Assembly (NCBI GenBank): GCA_945833925.1
Contig: CAMAFX010000004.1
Coordinates: 1 to 64,000 of the forward strand
Source: an uncultured Prevotellaceae bacterium
GTDB taxonomy: Bacteria; Bacteroidota; Bacteroidia; Bacteroidales; Bacteroidaceae
Length of the DNA: 64,000 nucleotides
Direction of reading: 5' to 3'
Of this stretch, positions 33,842 to 41,915 are shown one piece after another. The notes under the pieces are model-generated. The model did no database searches. It was not told the DNA's origin and saw only the letters and a program-made list of their open reading frames with translations. The translations under genes and the position numbers were made by a program. The stretch's first letter is position 1. Each line of letters begins with the position of its first letter.

Positions 33842-33871
33842 CAAAGTTATATAAATTATACATATTGACAA
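33842..33871 (-). promoter_or_regulatory. Promoter of the pheA operon leader
   Basis: The minus strand has TTG (plus 33869-33871), 19 bases, then TAACTTTG (33842-33849). This is a good match to the Bacteroidetes -33/-7 promoter, with spacing of 19. Transcription would start near 33836, about 43 bases before the leader-peptide ATG. Confidence 0.75.
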
Positions 33872-33913
33872 TACTTTTACTCTGTTTTTTTTTCAGCAAA
33901 GTCGAAATTTTAG

Positions 33914-33921
33914 TATATTTG
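33914..33921 (+). promoter_or_regulatory. Promoter box of the sialidase gene
   Basis: TATATTTG matches TAnnTTTG, 29 bases upstream of the sialidase ATG. It is divergent from the pheA promoter, with the -7 boxes about 65 bases apart. Confidence 0.6.
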
Positions 33922-33950
33922 TGGCACAATAACGCAAAAACAAAAAGATT

Positions 33951-36900
33951 ATGAAGAGAATGCTACTTTGTATGTTCGCATTGCTGCAGGCAGTGGGACT
34001 GGTAAGCGCCGAGTCATTTACTATCCAGATTAGTCCGGAGACTGGAACGTGTCTGCGTGGAGGCAGCAGCGTCGTCACGAGTGGATGGTTCAGCACCTGG
34101 AAGAGTACTGCTGCACCGCAGATAACCATTCAGCCAGCCAACGGTTCGACAACCAACAACATGACGGTTGCCAACGGAGGACTGACACTGGCAGAGGGTG
34201 GGGCAACCAGTTTCTCGTACAGCGTGAGTGCTCCGAACGGTTATGTCATAACTTCGATGAGTGCAAGGATTGCCAGTGCGGAGAGTACGCCGACAGTCAG
34301 TTTTGCAGGCAAGTCGGTGCAGACCACATCGAGCGCACAACTCGTCTCTTCTGCAGGTCTTGCATCGCAGTCCGTACTCGTCAACCTCAGTTCGACAGCC
34401 AGCAATGCCAAGGCAACGCTGACCGAGTGGACCGTGAGCGTGGAGAAGGGTGAAATCAGCACCGAGCCGCGCATCACCTGCAGCACCGAGGGCGACGAGC
34501 ACTGGTACTACATATACAGTTCGTCAACAAAGGACTACTGTAAGGGCAGAGTCTGGTATTATGATTCCCAGAACAACCTGATGAAGTGGGGCGAGAAGTC
34601 GTTCAACGCCGACCGCATCTGGAGTTTCTGGAAGAATGCCCAGGGCAAGTTGGCTATAAAGAACTACGACGGCATCTACGTCGGAAAGGCCGGAGCTAAC
34701 AATGGAGGCAGTTCGCAGTTTGGCAAGGCAAGCAGCGAGAGTGCGGCATACATCTACGACATAACATACTTCAACGACGGCCAGTTCGTCATAAGCGACG
34801 GCGGTGTTGAACTGCACGCCCAGCAGAACGGCAACGTTCTGGTGCGCTGGCCTGCCTCGGACAGCGATGCCAGTTGCTGGAACTTCGAGGAGGTGGATGC
34901 CTCTAATCCCGATGCTTCTATAGCAGCCACTACCGTCCAGCAGGGCAAGGTCACCACAGCCATCGGCAATAAGAACTGCGCCATACTGCGCAGCACGATG
35001 ACCGTCAGCGGACTGACAGGCGGGCTAACCTTCAATGGTGTGAAAGGACGTATTCTGGCTGACAATCTGAAGGATGTCAAGGCTGTCCGCGCATACTTCG
35101 CCAGCGATGCAAGGGAACTCTTCGTCGATACTGACCAGACGACAAAGTGGCGCAAGGAGAACGGCACACTCTTTGCCGAGGGTACGATAGCCGAGGACGG
35201 CACGTACACCGTCAGTGGCGAGAAGACACTTGCACCGGGCACCTACTATCTGTGGATTGCCATCGACATTGCCGACGATGCAAAGGAAGGCAACACCGTC
35301 GATGCCACTATTACCGATTATATAATATATGATGCAGAGACCGGTTCGGCAAAGGATATTGCCGAGAAGGCTGGCAACCCACAGTATAAGGCTACAATCT
35401 TCCTGACCGAGAGCACCGTGCTCATGTCGGGCGACGGTAAGTTCGGCAGTACGTACTTCCGCATTCCTGCCATCACCACAACTGCCGACGGCAAGCGTCT
35501 CGTCACACTCACCGACGACCGTCTGCACCACGGCGGCGACTTGCCAAACCATGTCTATATCACCGCCCAGCACAGCGACGACAACGGCAGGACATGGTCC
35601 GAACCGAAGATTGTTGCCGGCGAGGCTGCCACCGGAGGCGAGTATGCCCATGGCGACGCCGAGATCATCACCAACCGTATCAATGGCGACATTATCGGCA
35701 TCATGACCTGTGCCACCAACGGTCACGGATTCTGGGACAGTACACCCGAGAAGCCTCAGACGTGGAAGACCATCATCAGCCACGATGGTGGCGAGACATG
35801 GAGCAAGCCGGTTGACCACACCAAGGAGTTATACGGAGCCGGCAGTCCCAACCCGTTGTGGAAGGGAGGTTTCAGCGGTTCGGGAGCCGGACTGCAGAAG
35901 CGCGACGGCACACTCGTGTCGCCATTCGTCAATCGTGATGAGAACGGTGCGCGCCAGTTCGCCTTCTTCATGTCGAAGGACGGTGGAAAGAGTTGGTACG
36001 TCAGTGGCGTTTGTCCGATAGGAAGTGCCGACGAGCCTAAGTGTCTCGAGCGCAACAACGGAGACCTTGCCATCAGTGTGCGTGCGTCGGGCTACAACTA
36101 CAGCAACAACACCAGCAACGATGGTCTGACATGGAACAAGCCAGCCGGCACCAAGTTCGGCAGCGATGCCATCTCGGGCAATGCCTGCGACGGTGAATAT
36201 ATGGTGTGGTGTTCTACGCTCGACGGCAATCCATGGAACATCGCCCTCCAGACCCTCCCTGCAGCGTCCGATGGTTCACGCTCGAATGTCAGCATAGCAC
36301 TGAGCAGTGACGAGGGCGAGACATTCTTCAACAAGAAGACCATCTGCCCACGTGGTTCGGCATACAGTGCCACAACCGTTCTGGGCGACGGAACACTCGG
36401 CTGCTACTACGAGGAGAAGGGTGTTTACGGTGATTATACGATGCGCTTCGTGCGTTTCAGTCTCGACTGGGCTTCCGACGGAAAGTATAAGTTCACCGAG
36501 GAAAATCCATTCCATCCCATACAGACCAACATCAAGGTTACAACACCTGCCTATGGCGTGCAGACACTCTGCCTGCCTTACGAGCAGCCTGTGCCCGAGG
36601 GTATGGACGTGTACGAATGTAGCGAGGAGACGGTAAGTTTCACGGAAGAGGGCACCGAGCGCACGGCAACAGTCCTTCAACCTTACGAGGGTGCTACGCT
36701 CCAGGCTTTTCACCCATACGTGTTTATAGCAGCACCGGAGTCTGAGTTTCAGTTCGGCCGTCCGCTGAGCGAGTGGAAGGCGCAGACTTTGCCTACCAAC
36801 TGCGAGTCGAAAGCAGGCCCACTGTGTGGCTGGTATGTCAACAAGAGATTGGTGGGAGACGGAACGTCAGTCTACGGTAATCCGCGCAACATAGCAAGCC

Positions 36901-37169
36901 GCGGCGGAATTGTCTTCAACAGAGTAACCAACGGTTCGCGTCTTGCCATACCGGCATACGCTGCCAACTATGTAATCTCTGCTGCAGATGGTGCAGAGAC
37001 TCCGGCAGCGGTGCGCATCCTCACGCCCGAAGAGTATGCAACGGGCGTGACAGGCGTAAGGGAGAGTGGAGCGGTCGAGAAAGCGTTCTACCATCTCAAC
37101 GGCACGCTGCGCCAGAAGGGCGAGCGTGGCATATTCGTCACGGATGGCAAGACGGTGATTGTTCAGTAA
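33951..37169 (+). CDS. Secreted multidomain sialidase (exo-alpha-sialidase, GH33-like)
   Basis: A 1072-residue protein. A signal peptide (about 1-20) is followed by an N-terminal beta-sandwich-like region (about 22-150), a segment that may be a carbohydrate-binding module (about 155-315), a sialidase N-terminal domain (about 320-470), and the six-bladed catalytic propeller (about 490-880). The propeller shows the FRIP Arg motif near residue 503 and five Asp boxes: SDDNGRTW about 541, SHDGGETW 610, SKDGGKSW 675, SNDGLTW 722 and SSDEGETF 785. The C-terminus (FYHLNGTLRQKGERGIFVTD) resembles type IX secretion-type tails. It should release terminal sialic acid from host glycans. No nan catabolic genes are adjacent; a GH20 hexosaminidase lies within 1 kb. 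Confidence 0.93.
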   Translation: MKRMLLCMFALLQAVGLVSAESFTIQISPETGTCLRGGSSVVTSGWFSTWKSTAAPQITIQPANGSTTNNMTVANGGLTLAEGGATSFSYSVSAPNGYVITSMSARIASAESTPTVSFAGKSVQTTSSAQLVSSAGLASQSVLVNLSSTASNAKATLTEWTVSVEKGEISTEPRITCSTEGDEHWYYIYSSSTKDYCKGRVWYYDSQNNLMKWGEKSFNADRIWSFWKNAQGKLAIKNYDGIYVGKAGANNGGSSQFGKASSESAAYIYDITYFNDGQFVISDGGVELHAQQNGNVLVRWPASDSDASCWNFEEVDASNPDASIAATTVQQGKVTTAIGNKNCAILRSTMTVSGLTGGLTFNGVKGRILADNLKDVKAVRAYFASDARELFVDTDQTTKWRKENGTLFAEGTIAEDGTYTVSGEKTLAPGTYYLWIAIDIADDAKEGNTVDATITDYIIYDAETGSAKDIAEKAGNPQYKATIFLTESTVLMSGDGKFGSTYFRIPAITTTADGKRLVTLTDDRLHHGGDLPNHVYITAQHSDDNGRTWSEPKIVAGEAATGGEYAHGDAEIITNRINGDIIGIMTCATNGHGFWDSTPEKPQTWKTIISHDGGETWSKPVDHTKELYGAGSPNPLWKGGFSGSGAGLQKRDGTLVSPFVNRDENGARQFAFFMSKDGGKSWYVSGVCPIGSADEPKCLERNNGDLAISVRASGYNYSNNTSNDGLTWNKPAGTKFGSDAISGNACDGEYMVWCSTLDGNPWNIALQTLPAASDGSRSNVSIALSSDEGETFFNKKTICPRGSAYSATTVLGDGTLGCYYEEKGVYGDYTMRFVRFSLDWASDGKYKFTEENPFHPIQTNIKVTTPAYGVQTLCLPYEQPVPEGMDVYECSEETVSFTEEGTERTATVLQPYEGATLQAFHPYVFIAAPESEFQFGRPLSEWKAQTLPTNCESKAGPLCGWYVNKRLVGDGTSVYGNPRNIASRGGIVFNRVTNGSRLAIPAYAANYVISAADGAETPAAVRILTPEEYATGVTGVRESGAVEKAFYHLNGTLRQKGERGIFVTDGKTVIVQ

Positions 37170-37184
37170 TTCGGTATATGGTGT

Positions 37185-37225
37185 TGACGGGAATGATTTC
37201 ATCTCAGGAGAAGTCATTCCCGTCA
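37185..37225. terminator. Bidirectional terminator between sialidase and BtuD genes
   Basis: TGACGGGAATGA (37185-37196) and TCATTCCCGTCA (37214-37225) are a perfect 12-bp inverted repeat between the two convergent genes. Confidence 0.8.
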
Positions 37226-37229
37226 TCAC

Positions 37230-37991
37230 TTATCGCTTGATGGTGAAGCGCAGTTCGCCGGCATTGAAGTTGACATTCGGATTGGCAAAGAACAGTGCCA
37301 GCGTGTTGTCCTGAGCCAGGGCGGATGGAGGTCCGACTATCAGCGATGATTTTCCCATCAGCCACAGCGTGTCGGCTGTTTGCAGTGCCAGGTCGAGATC
37401 GTGCGTCGATATTAGTATGGATTTCCCCTGTTCGTGAGCCAGCCTCTTTAGCAGAAGCATCGTCTCGACCTTGCTCGGGAAGTCAAGGAATGCCGTTGGC
37501 TCGTCAAGCAGGATGATGGGTGTCTGCTGAGCCAGTGTCTTGGCTATCATGACTTTCTGACGCTCGCCGTCGCTGAGCGTGTTTATCTGGCGTGACGCCA
37601 GTGCCTCTATGCCTGTCAGGCGTATGGCTTCCTCAACGATAGTCTCGTCTTCGGGCTTTAGCTTGCCCCAGAAGTCGGTGTACGGACTGCGACCCATTGC
37701 CACCAGTTCGCGTACCGTCATGCCCTGCACATCCACCCTGTCGGTCAGCACCACGCCAATCATAGTGCTAAGTTCCTGAGCGCTGAGACGGCTGACGTCC
37801 TTTCCGTCGAGCAGTTTCTTTCCGTCGAGCGACGGCTGGAAACAGCAGAGTGTGCGAAGCAGTGTGCTCTTGCCGGCTCCGTTCTGCCCGATGAGGCAAG
37901 CCATCTTGCCCTCCTCGAGCGTAGCATTTATGCCATCGGCTACGACGGTCTTGCCATAGCCGATGGTGAGGTCTATCAGCTCGTATGTCAT
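37230..37991 (-). CDS. btuD: ABC transporter ATP-binding protein, BtuD/FecE type
   Basis: A 253-residue ATPase of the vitamin B12/iron-chelate importer class. Walker A is GQNGAGKSTLLRTL, the signature is TLSDGERQKVMIAKTL, Walker B is ILLDEPTAFLDF, and the switch His is in LISTHDLDLAL. It is the last gene of the riboswitch-controlled run and the only ATPase there, so it should partner the permease at 39750. The name is inferred from that context; sequence alone would also fit a heme or siderophore importer. It is separated from the permease by a GH20 gene. Confidence 0.87.
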   Translation of the reverse strand: MTYELIDLTIGYGKTVVADGINATLEEGKMACLIGQNGAGKSTLLRTLCCFQPSLDGKKLLDGKDVSRLSAQELSTMIGVVLTDRVDVQGMTVRELVAMGRSPYTDFWGKLKPEDETIVEEAIRLTGIEALASRQINTLSDGERQKVMIAKTLAQQTPIILLDEPTAFLDFPSKVETMLLLKRLAHEQGKSILISTHDLDLALQTADTLWLMGKSSLIVGPPSALAQDNTLALFFANPNVNFNAGELRFTIKR

Positions 37992-38004
37992 AACTCTTTT
38001 CTGG

Positions 38005-38058
38005 TAACTCCCATCAAACTCCTGTTAACTCCCATCAAACGTTATTCCCCCTCGGGGG
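38005..38058. repeat. 21-bp direct repeats and a C5/G5 hairpin between GH20 and BtuD genes
   Basis: TAACTCCCATCAAAC occurs at 38005-38019 and 38026-38040. Immediately after lies CCCCC(TC)GGGGG (38047-38058), a short GC hairpin. All sit in the 83-base gap between the GH20 stop and the BtuD start. Confidence 0.7.
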
Positions 38059-38074
38059 TAAAGGGAGCTTCTCC

Positions 38075-39721
38075 TTACTCGTATTTCTGACAGTAGTTGT
38101 AGCCCAACTTCTTGTAGAGTTGCTGAAGGCGGTTGAGACGCTTGGTAAACTCCTCGTAGTTCTTCTTGTCGGGCTGCATCCACTGCACCTCGCTCATGGC
38201 AGCCATACGTGGCAGCAGCATGTATTCGGCGTGTTCGGGACTCAGCACGTATTCCGTCCAGAGGTTGCACTGCGGACCGAGAATGTACTTCTGCTCCTCC
38301 TCGGTCAGTTCGGTGGGAACAGGTTCCATGCTGTACACTTTGCTCACAGGCACATAGCCGCCGATGGCAAGTGGCTGTGCTCTCTGGTTTTTCAACTGAT
38401 AGTAGTCGATGTAGCAGTGGTCAGTTGGTGTCATGATGACGGGGTGGTGCTGTCTGGCAGCGGCAATGCCGCCGTTGTATCCGCGCCACGACATGACGAT
38501 GGCGTTCTCGCTCAGACCGCCTTCCAGTGTCTCGTCCCATCCTATCAGAGTGCGTCCTCTCTCCTGCAGGAACTTGTCCATCTCCTTGTTGATGTAAGTC
38601 TGCAGTTGCGCCTCCTTCTTCAGTCCGAGTTCCTTCATCTTAGCCTGGCACTTGGGGCACTTCTCCCAGCGTACACGCGGACTCTCGTCGCCTCCGATGT
38701 GTATCATCTTGCTCGGGAATACGTCGCAAGTCTCGCCAAGAACCTTCTTCAGGAAATCCATGACCTTCGGATTTCCGGCACACAGCACGTCGTCTGCTAC
38801 TCCCCACACTGGCCACACGTCGTACGGACCGCCTGTGCATCCCAGTTCGGGATATACGTGCAATGCTGCCACCATGTGCCCTGGCAGGTCAATCTCCGGA
38901 ATGATGTTGATGTATCTCTGCTGCGCATAGTTGATGATGTCCTTTATCTCCTCTTGCGTGTAGTAGCCCTCCTCGGGTGTGTCGTCGTACAGGTATGTGC
39001 CGTTTCCGCTGTAGCAGTTGTTGCCAATCACGGTGTGTGGGCGGAAACTGCCCTTCTTTGCCAGTTCGGGCATCGACTTGATCTCGAAGCGCCATCCCTG
39101 GTCGTCGGTAATGTGCCAGTGGAACTGGTTGATGCCGTGCAGTGCACAGATGTCGATGAAACGCTTGATGAAGTCGGTGGGCATGTAGTGGCGTGCCACG
39201 TCGAGGTGCTGGCCGCGGTACTGGAACCGTGGCTCGTCGTTGATGGTGGCGTAGGGGAACAGTGCCGGCTTTCCTGCCTCCTCACTGGCGTCGGAAATGG
39301 TGCTCTTGCGCAGTGTCTGCACTGCTCTGAAGATGCCTTCTCCGCAGTTTGCCTGTATGGCGATGCCTTTCTTGCTGACGGTTATGGTGTACGAGTCGGG
39401 GTTGTCCGTACGCTTCTTCTCGTTGCGCAGCGCTATTACCACGGCAGCCTTCTTGGCGTCGGGTTCGGTGGTGAGGCGCAGACCGCAGGTCTCCAGCAGA
39501 TAGTCTTTGAGAAATGCGGCGTTGCGCTTCAACTCCTCGTTTCCGGCGGGGTAGGAGATGATGTCGCCGTCCTGCAGTGCGAACGTCCTGGTCGTGTCGA
39601 GTTCGGTCACACTTTTGGGAAGGGGGACTATGTTGTAGTCTGCCGTTATGGCATTGGCAACAGTACTAATCTCGAAAGCGGCAGTGAAAAGCAGAGCCGT
39701 CAGTAGTGATTTCTTTCTCAT
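38075..39721 (-). CDS. Beta-N-acetylhexosaminidase (GH20)
   Basis: A 548-residue secreted enzyme. The signal peptide is about 1-25 (MRKKSLLTALLFTAAFEIST). Residues about 30-155 are the GH20b N-terminal domain, then the TIM barrel starts at PRFQYRGQHLDVARHY. FHWHITDDQGWRFEI and the catalytic Asp-Glu pair in IHIGGDESPRVRWEKCPKC are diagnostic, and WDETLEGGLSENAIVMSWRG lines the substrate pocket. It removes terminal GlcNAc or GalNAc from glycoconjugates by substrate-assisted catalysis. It sits inside the cobalamin-uptake operon, 28 bases after btuC and 83 before btuD. Confidence 0.95.
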   Translation of the reverse strand: MRKKSLLTALLFTAAFEISTVANAITADYNIVPLPKSVTELDTTRTFALQDGDIISYPAGNEELKRNAAFLKDYLLETCGLRLTTEPDAKKAAVVIALRNEKKRTDNPDSYTITVSKKGIAIQANCGEGIFRAVQTLRKSTISDASEEAGKPALFPYATINDEPRFQYRGQHLDVARHYMPTDFIKRFIDICALHGINQFHWHITDDQGWRFEIKSMPELAKKGSFRPHTVIGNNCYSGNGTYLYDDTPEEGYYTQEEIKDIINYAQQRYINIIPEIDLPGHMVAALHVYPELGCTGGPYDVWPVWGVADDVLCAGNPKVMDFLKKVLGETCDVFPSKMIHIGGDESPRVRWEKCPKCQAKMKELGLKKEAQLQTYINKEMDKFLQERGRTLIGWDETLEGGLSENAIVMSWRGYNGGIAAARQHHPVIMTPTDHCYIDYYQLKNQRAQPLAIGGYVPVSKVYSMEPVPTELTEEEQKYILGPQCNLWTEYVLSPEHAEYMLLPRMAAMSEVQWMQPDKKNYEEFTKRLNRLQQLYKKLGYNYCQKYE

Positions 39722-39749
39722 GATACGGTTTCTTTATAGCGGTTCGAAG

Positions 39750-40757
39750 TTATTTCTTCAATATTATCCAGATGACGATTGGTGCACCGATGCACGGCGT
39801 GATGATGTTGATGGGTATGATGCTGCCACTCGATGGGACAGTGCTTATCAGGTTGCACGTCAGAGCCAGGATGGCGCCCGTAAGCATCGTGGCAGGCAGC
39901 AGAGTGCGGTGGTTGTGTGTTCCCGTTGCCAGTCGTGCAAGGTGTGGCACAGCCAGTCCGAGAAAGGTTATGGGACCGCAGAATGCTGTCGTGGTGGCGG
40001 TCAGCAGACCTGTCACGAGCAGCAGTTTTGTTCTCAGTGGTTTTATGGAATAACCGAGGTTGCGTGCGTAGTGTTCGCCCAGCAGCAGGGCGTTGAGTGG
40101 CTTCATCAGCAGGAAGGCGCTCAGCAGTCCCAGTCCGCATAGTGCGGCGAAGAGCGGCAGACGTTCGGTAGAGATGCCGCTGAAGTTGCCCATGCCCCAC
40201 ATCATGTATGCGTGGACACCCTGTTCCGTGGCACCGAAGTTGAGCAGCGAGATGAGGCTGCCCGTGATGTAACTCACCATTATACCCGTGATGAGAAGCA
40301 TCAGGTGGCTGTTTATCTTCTGCGAGAAGACCAGCAGCAGAGCCATGATGCATCCGGCTCCGAGCATTGCGGCTATGATGACAAGCAGGTAGCCGCTCAG
40401 CGTCATGCTGCCCAGTGTCATCGTGCCGCTCAGAAGCAGCATCACGATCGCCACTCCGAGGTTTGCGCCACTGTCGATGCCGAGGATGCTCGGACCTGCC
40501 AGAGGGTTGCGGAAGGTGGTCTGCAGCAGCAGGCCGCCCACGGCAAGCGACGCACCTGTCAGTGCCGCCGTCAGCATCTGCGGTATGCGGTTGTCCATGA
40601 TGATGTATTCCCACGAAGGGTGTCCGCTGGCTCCCTTGCCAAGCAGGATTGAGACTGTGTCGGCGAGCGGGATGCTGACAGAACCCCACACCAGGTTTGC
40701 CATGGCCAGTACGGCTACGGAAAGAATCAGTATGGGTATTGTCAGTCTTCTGCTCAT
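39750..40757 (-). CDS. btuC: FecCD/BtuC-family ABC transporter permease
   Basis: A 335-residue permease with about ten membrane segments. LVWGSVSIPLADTVSILLGK, DNRIPQMLTAALTGASLAVGG, LQTTFRNPLAGPSILGIDSG and FCGPITFLGLAVPHLAR are standard blocks of this family; the last includes the coupling region for the ATPase. Given the upstream riboswitch, cobalamin is the likely cargo. It lies 10 bases after btuF and 28 before the GH20 gene. Confidence 0.9.
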   Translation of the reverse strand: MSRRLTIPILILSVAVLAMANLVWGSVSIPLADTVSILLGKGASGHPSWEYIIMDNRIPQMLTAALTGASLAVGGLLLQTTFRNPLAGPSILGIDSGANLGVAIVMLLLSGTMTLGSMTLSGYLLVIIAAMLGAGCIMALLLVFSQKINSHLMLLITGIMVSYITGSLISLLNFGATEQGVHAYMMWGMGNFSGISTERLPLFAALCGLGLLSAFLLMKPLNALLLGEHYARNLGYSIKPLRTKLLLVTGLLTATTTAFCGPITFLGLAVPHLARLATGTHNHRTLLPATMLTGAILALTCNLISTVPSSGSIIPINIITPCIGAPIVIWIILKK

Positions 40758-40767
40758 CGCCTTTATT

Positions 40768-41898
40768 TTATTTCAAAGGACAAAAATACTGTTTTTTTGC
40801 TGAAACTGAAAGTTCTGGGTGAAAAATCTGTATTAGAGAAGCCAGAAGACGTTCGGGGTGGAAGGGAGTTTCCTCGTAGAAATTCGTTGTTGACGTGTTG
40901 CAACCGTACACCCTGTGCTCCCTGAACGCCTTGAACTTGGTGTACGACTTGTTGTCCTTCTCCAGTTGTTCGTAGGTCATCTCGCCGTCCTGATTGTACT
41001 TAAGCAACCAGAAGTCGGCGTTCAGTCCGCGCTCGAACACACTCTCGAAGGACATCGGTGTTGAACCGCTGTTCGGTGTGTCTGCCCAGAGATAGTCGGC
41101 ACCAGCATCGTGATAGAGGATGCCCATTGTGCTATTGCCGCCTGGCATGTGCCACGACGCACCGCTCATGCGCTCCACCAGTAGCGTGGGCCTGTGCGCG
41201 GTCTGTTCAGCCGTAGCCTTCAGACTGAGGTATTCCTTCTCGATGGTGGCGAACAGGCTGTCAGCCCTCTCTTCCACTCCGAACAGGCGACCGTAGAACT
41301 TCATCCATTCGGCTCCTGCCAACGGCGACACCTCCATGTAGTCGGCACACTCCACTATGGGTATGCCTATGTTCTCCAGGCGTCCGTAGCCACCGCTGTT
41401 CTGGAAGGGCGACGGCATCAGGGCGTCGGGTTCCAGTTGCATGACACGCTCCATGTTTGGCTCCATGCTCTTGCCAAGGTCGGCTATGTGCCCCTTCTTT
41501 ACTCCCTCCCTGACGAAGGGCAGGTAGATATATTCCAGGTCTGCCACACCGCCTATGCGCGCCTCCACCCCGAGGTCCTTCAGCAGCGCACAGTGAACAG
41601 CCGTGAACACAGCCGCCTTGCTTAGAGGCACCTTTACGATGGTTGCTGTCGAGGGTATGGCAGGGTTGTGCCTTCCCTCCTCGTCGGTCAGTGCATACTG
41701 GTGCAGCACGGCTGTGGTGTCCCACGGATTGCGAAGCGAAACCAGCGTGAAACCGTCGTGCCGTACCATCGTTATGTTCTTGGCGTAAGCCATCGGTATC
41801 GTGTCGCCGCCTTCGGTCGTTTCCTGTCTTGCCGGCTGGCAAGCGGCGAGTGCGGTGATGCAAAATGTCAGGTATAGTAATCTCAGCGTCTTGCTCAT
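40768..41898 (-). CDS. btuF: ABC transporter substrate-binding lipoprotein, BtuF-like
   Basis: A 376-residue lipoprotein with lipobox ALAAC (Cys20). The mature protein has the class III cluster A fold: VEARIGGVADLEYIYLP and EPNMERVMQLEPDALMPSP in lobe one, a long linking helix near MKFYGRLFGVEERADSLFATIEKE, and lobe two beyond. It would carry cobalamin across the periplasm to BtuC/BtuD. It lies 17 bases after the TonB-dependent receptor gene. Assignment to B12 rests on operon context. Confidence 0.88.
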   Translation of the reverse strand: MSKTLRLLYLTFCITALAACQPARQETTEGGDTIPMAYAKNITMVRHDGFTLVSLRNPWDTTAVLHQYALTDEEGRHNPAIPSTATIVKVPLSKAAVFTAVHCALLKDLGVEARIGGVADLEYIYLPFVREGVKKGHIADLGKSMEPNMERVMQLEPDALMPSPFQNSGGYGRLENIGIPIVECADYMEVSPLAGAEWMKFYGRLFGVEERADSLFATIEKEYLSLKATAEQTAHRPTLLVERMSGASWHMPGGNSTMGILYHDAGADYLWADTPNSGSTPMSFESVFERGLNADFWLLKYNQDGEMTYEQLEKDNKSYTKFKAFREHRVYGCNTSTTNFYEETPFHPERLLASLIQIFHPELSVSAKKQYFCPLK

Positions 41899-41915
41899 GA
41901 TGGATAGTCTTGTTT

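Noticed and set aside
38120..39706. Long plus-strand open frame opposite the GH20 gene
   Set aside because: The GH20 protein has catalytic motifs and a signal peptide; the opposite frame has none and is a compositional shadow. The same applies to long frames opposite btuB, the BtuG-like gene, prfC and EF-G2.
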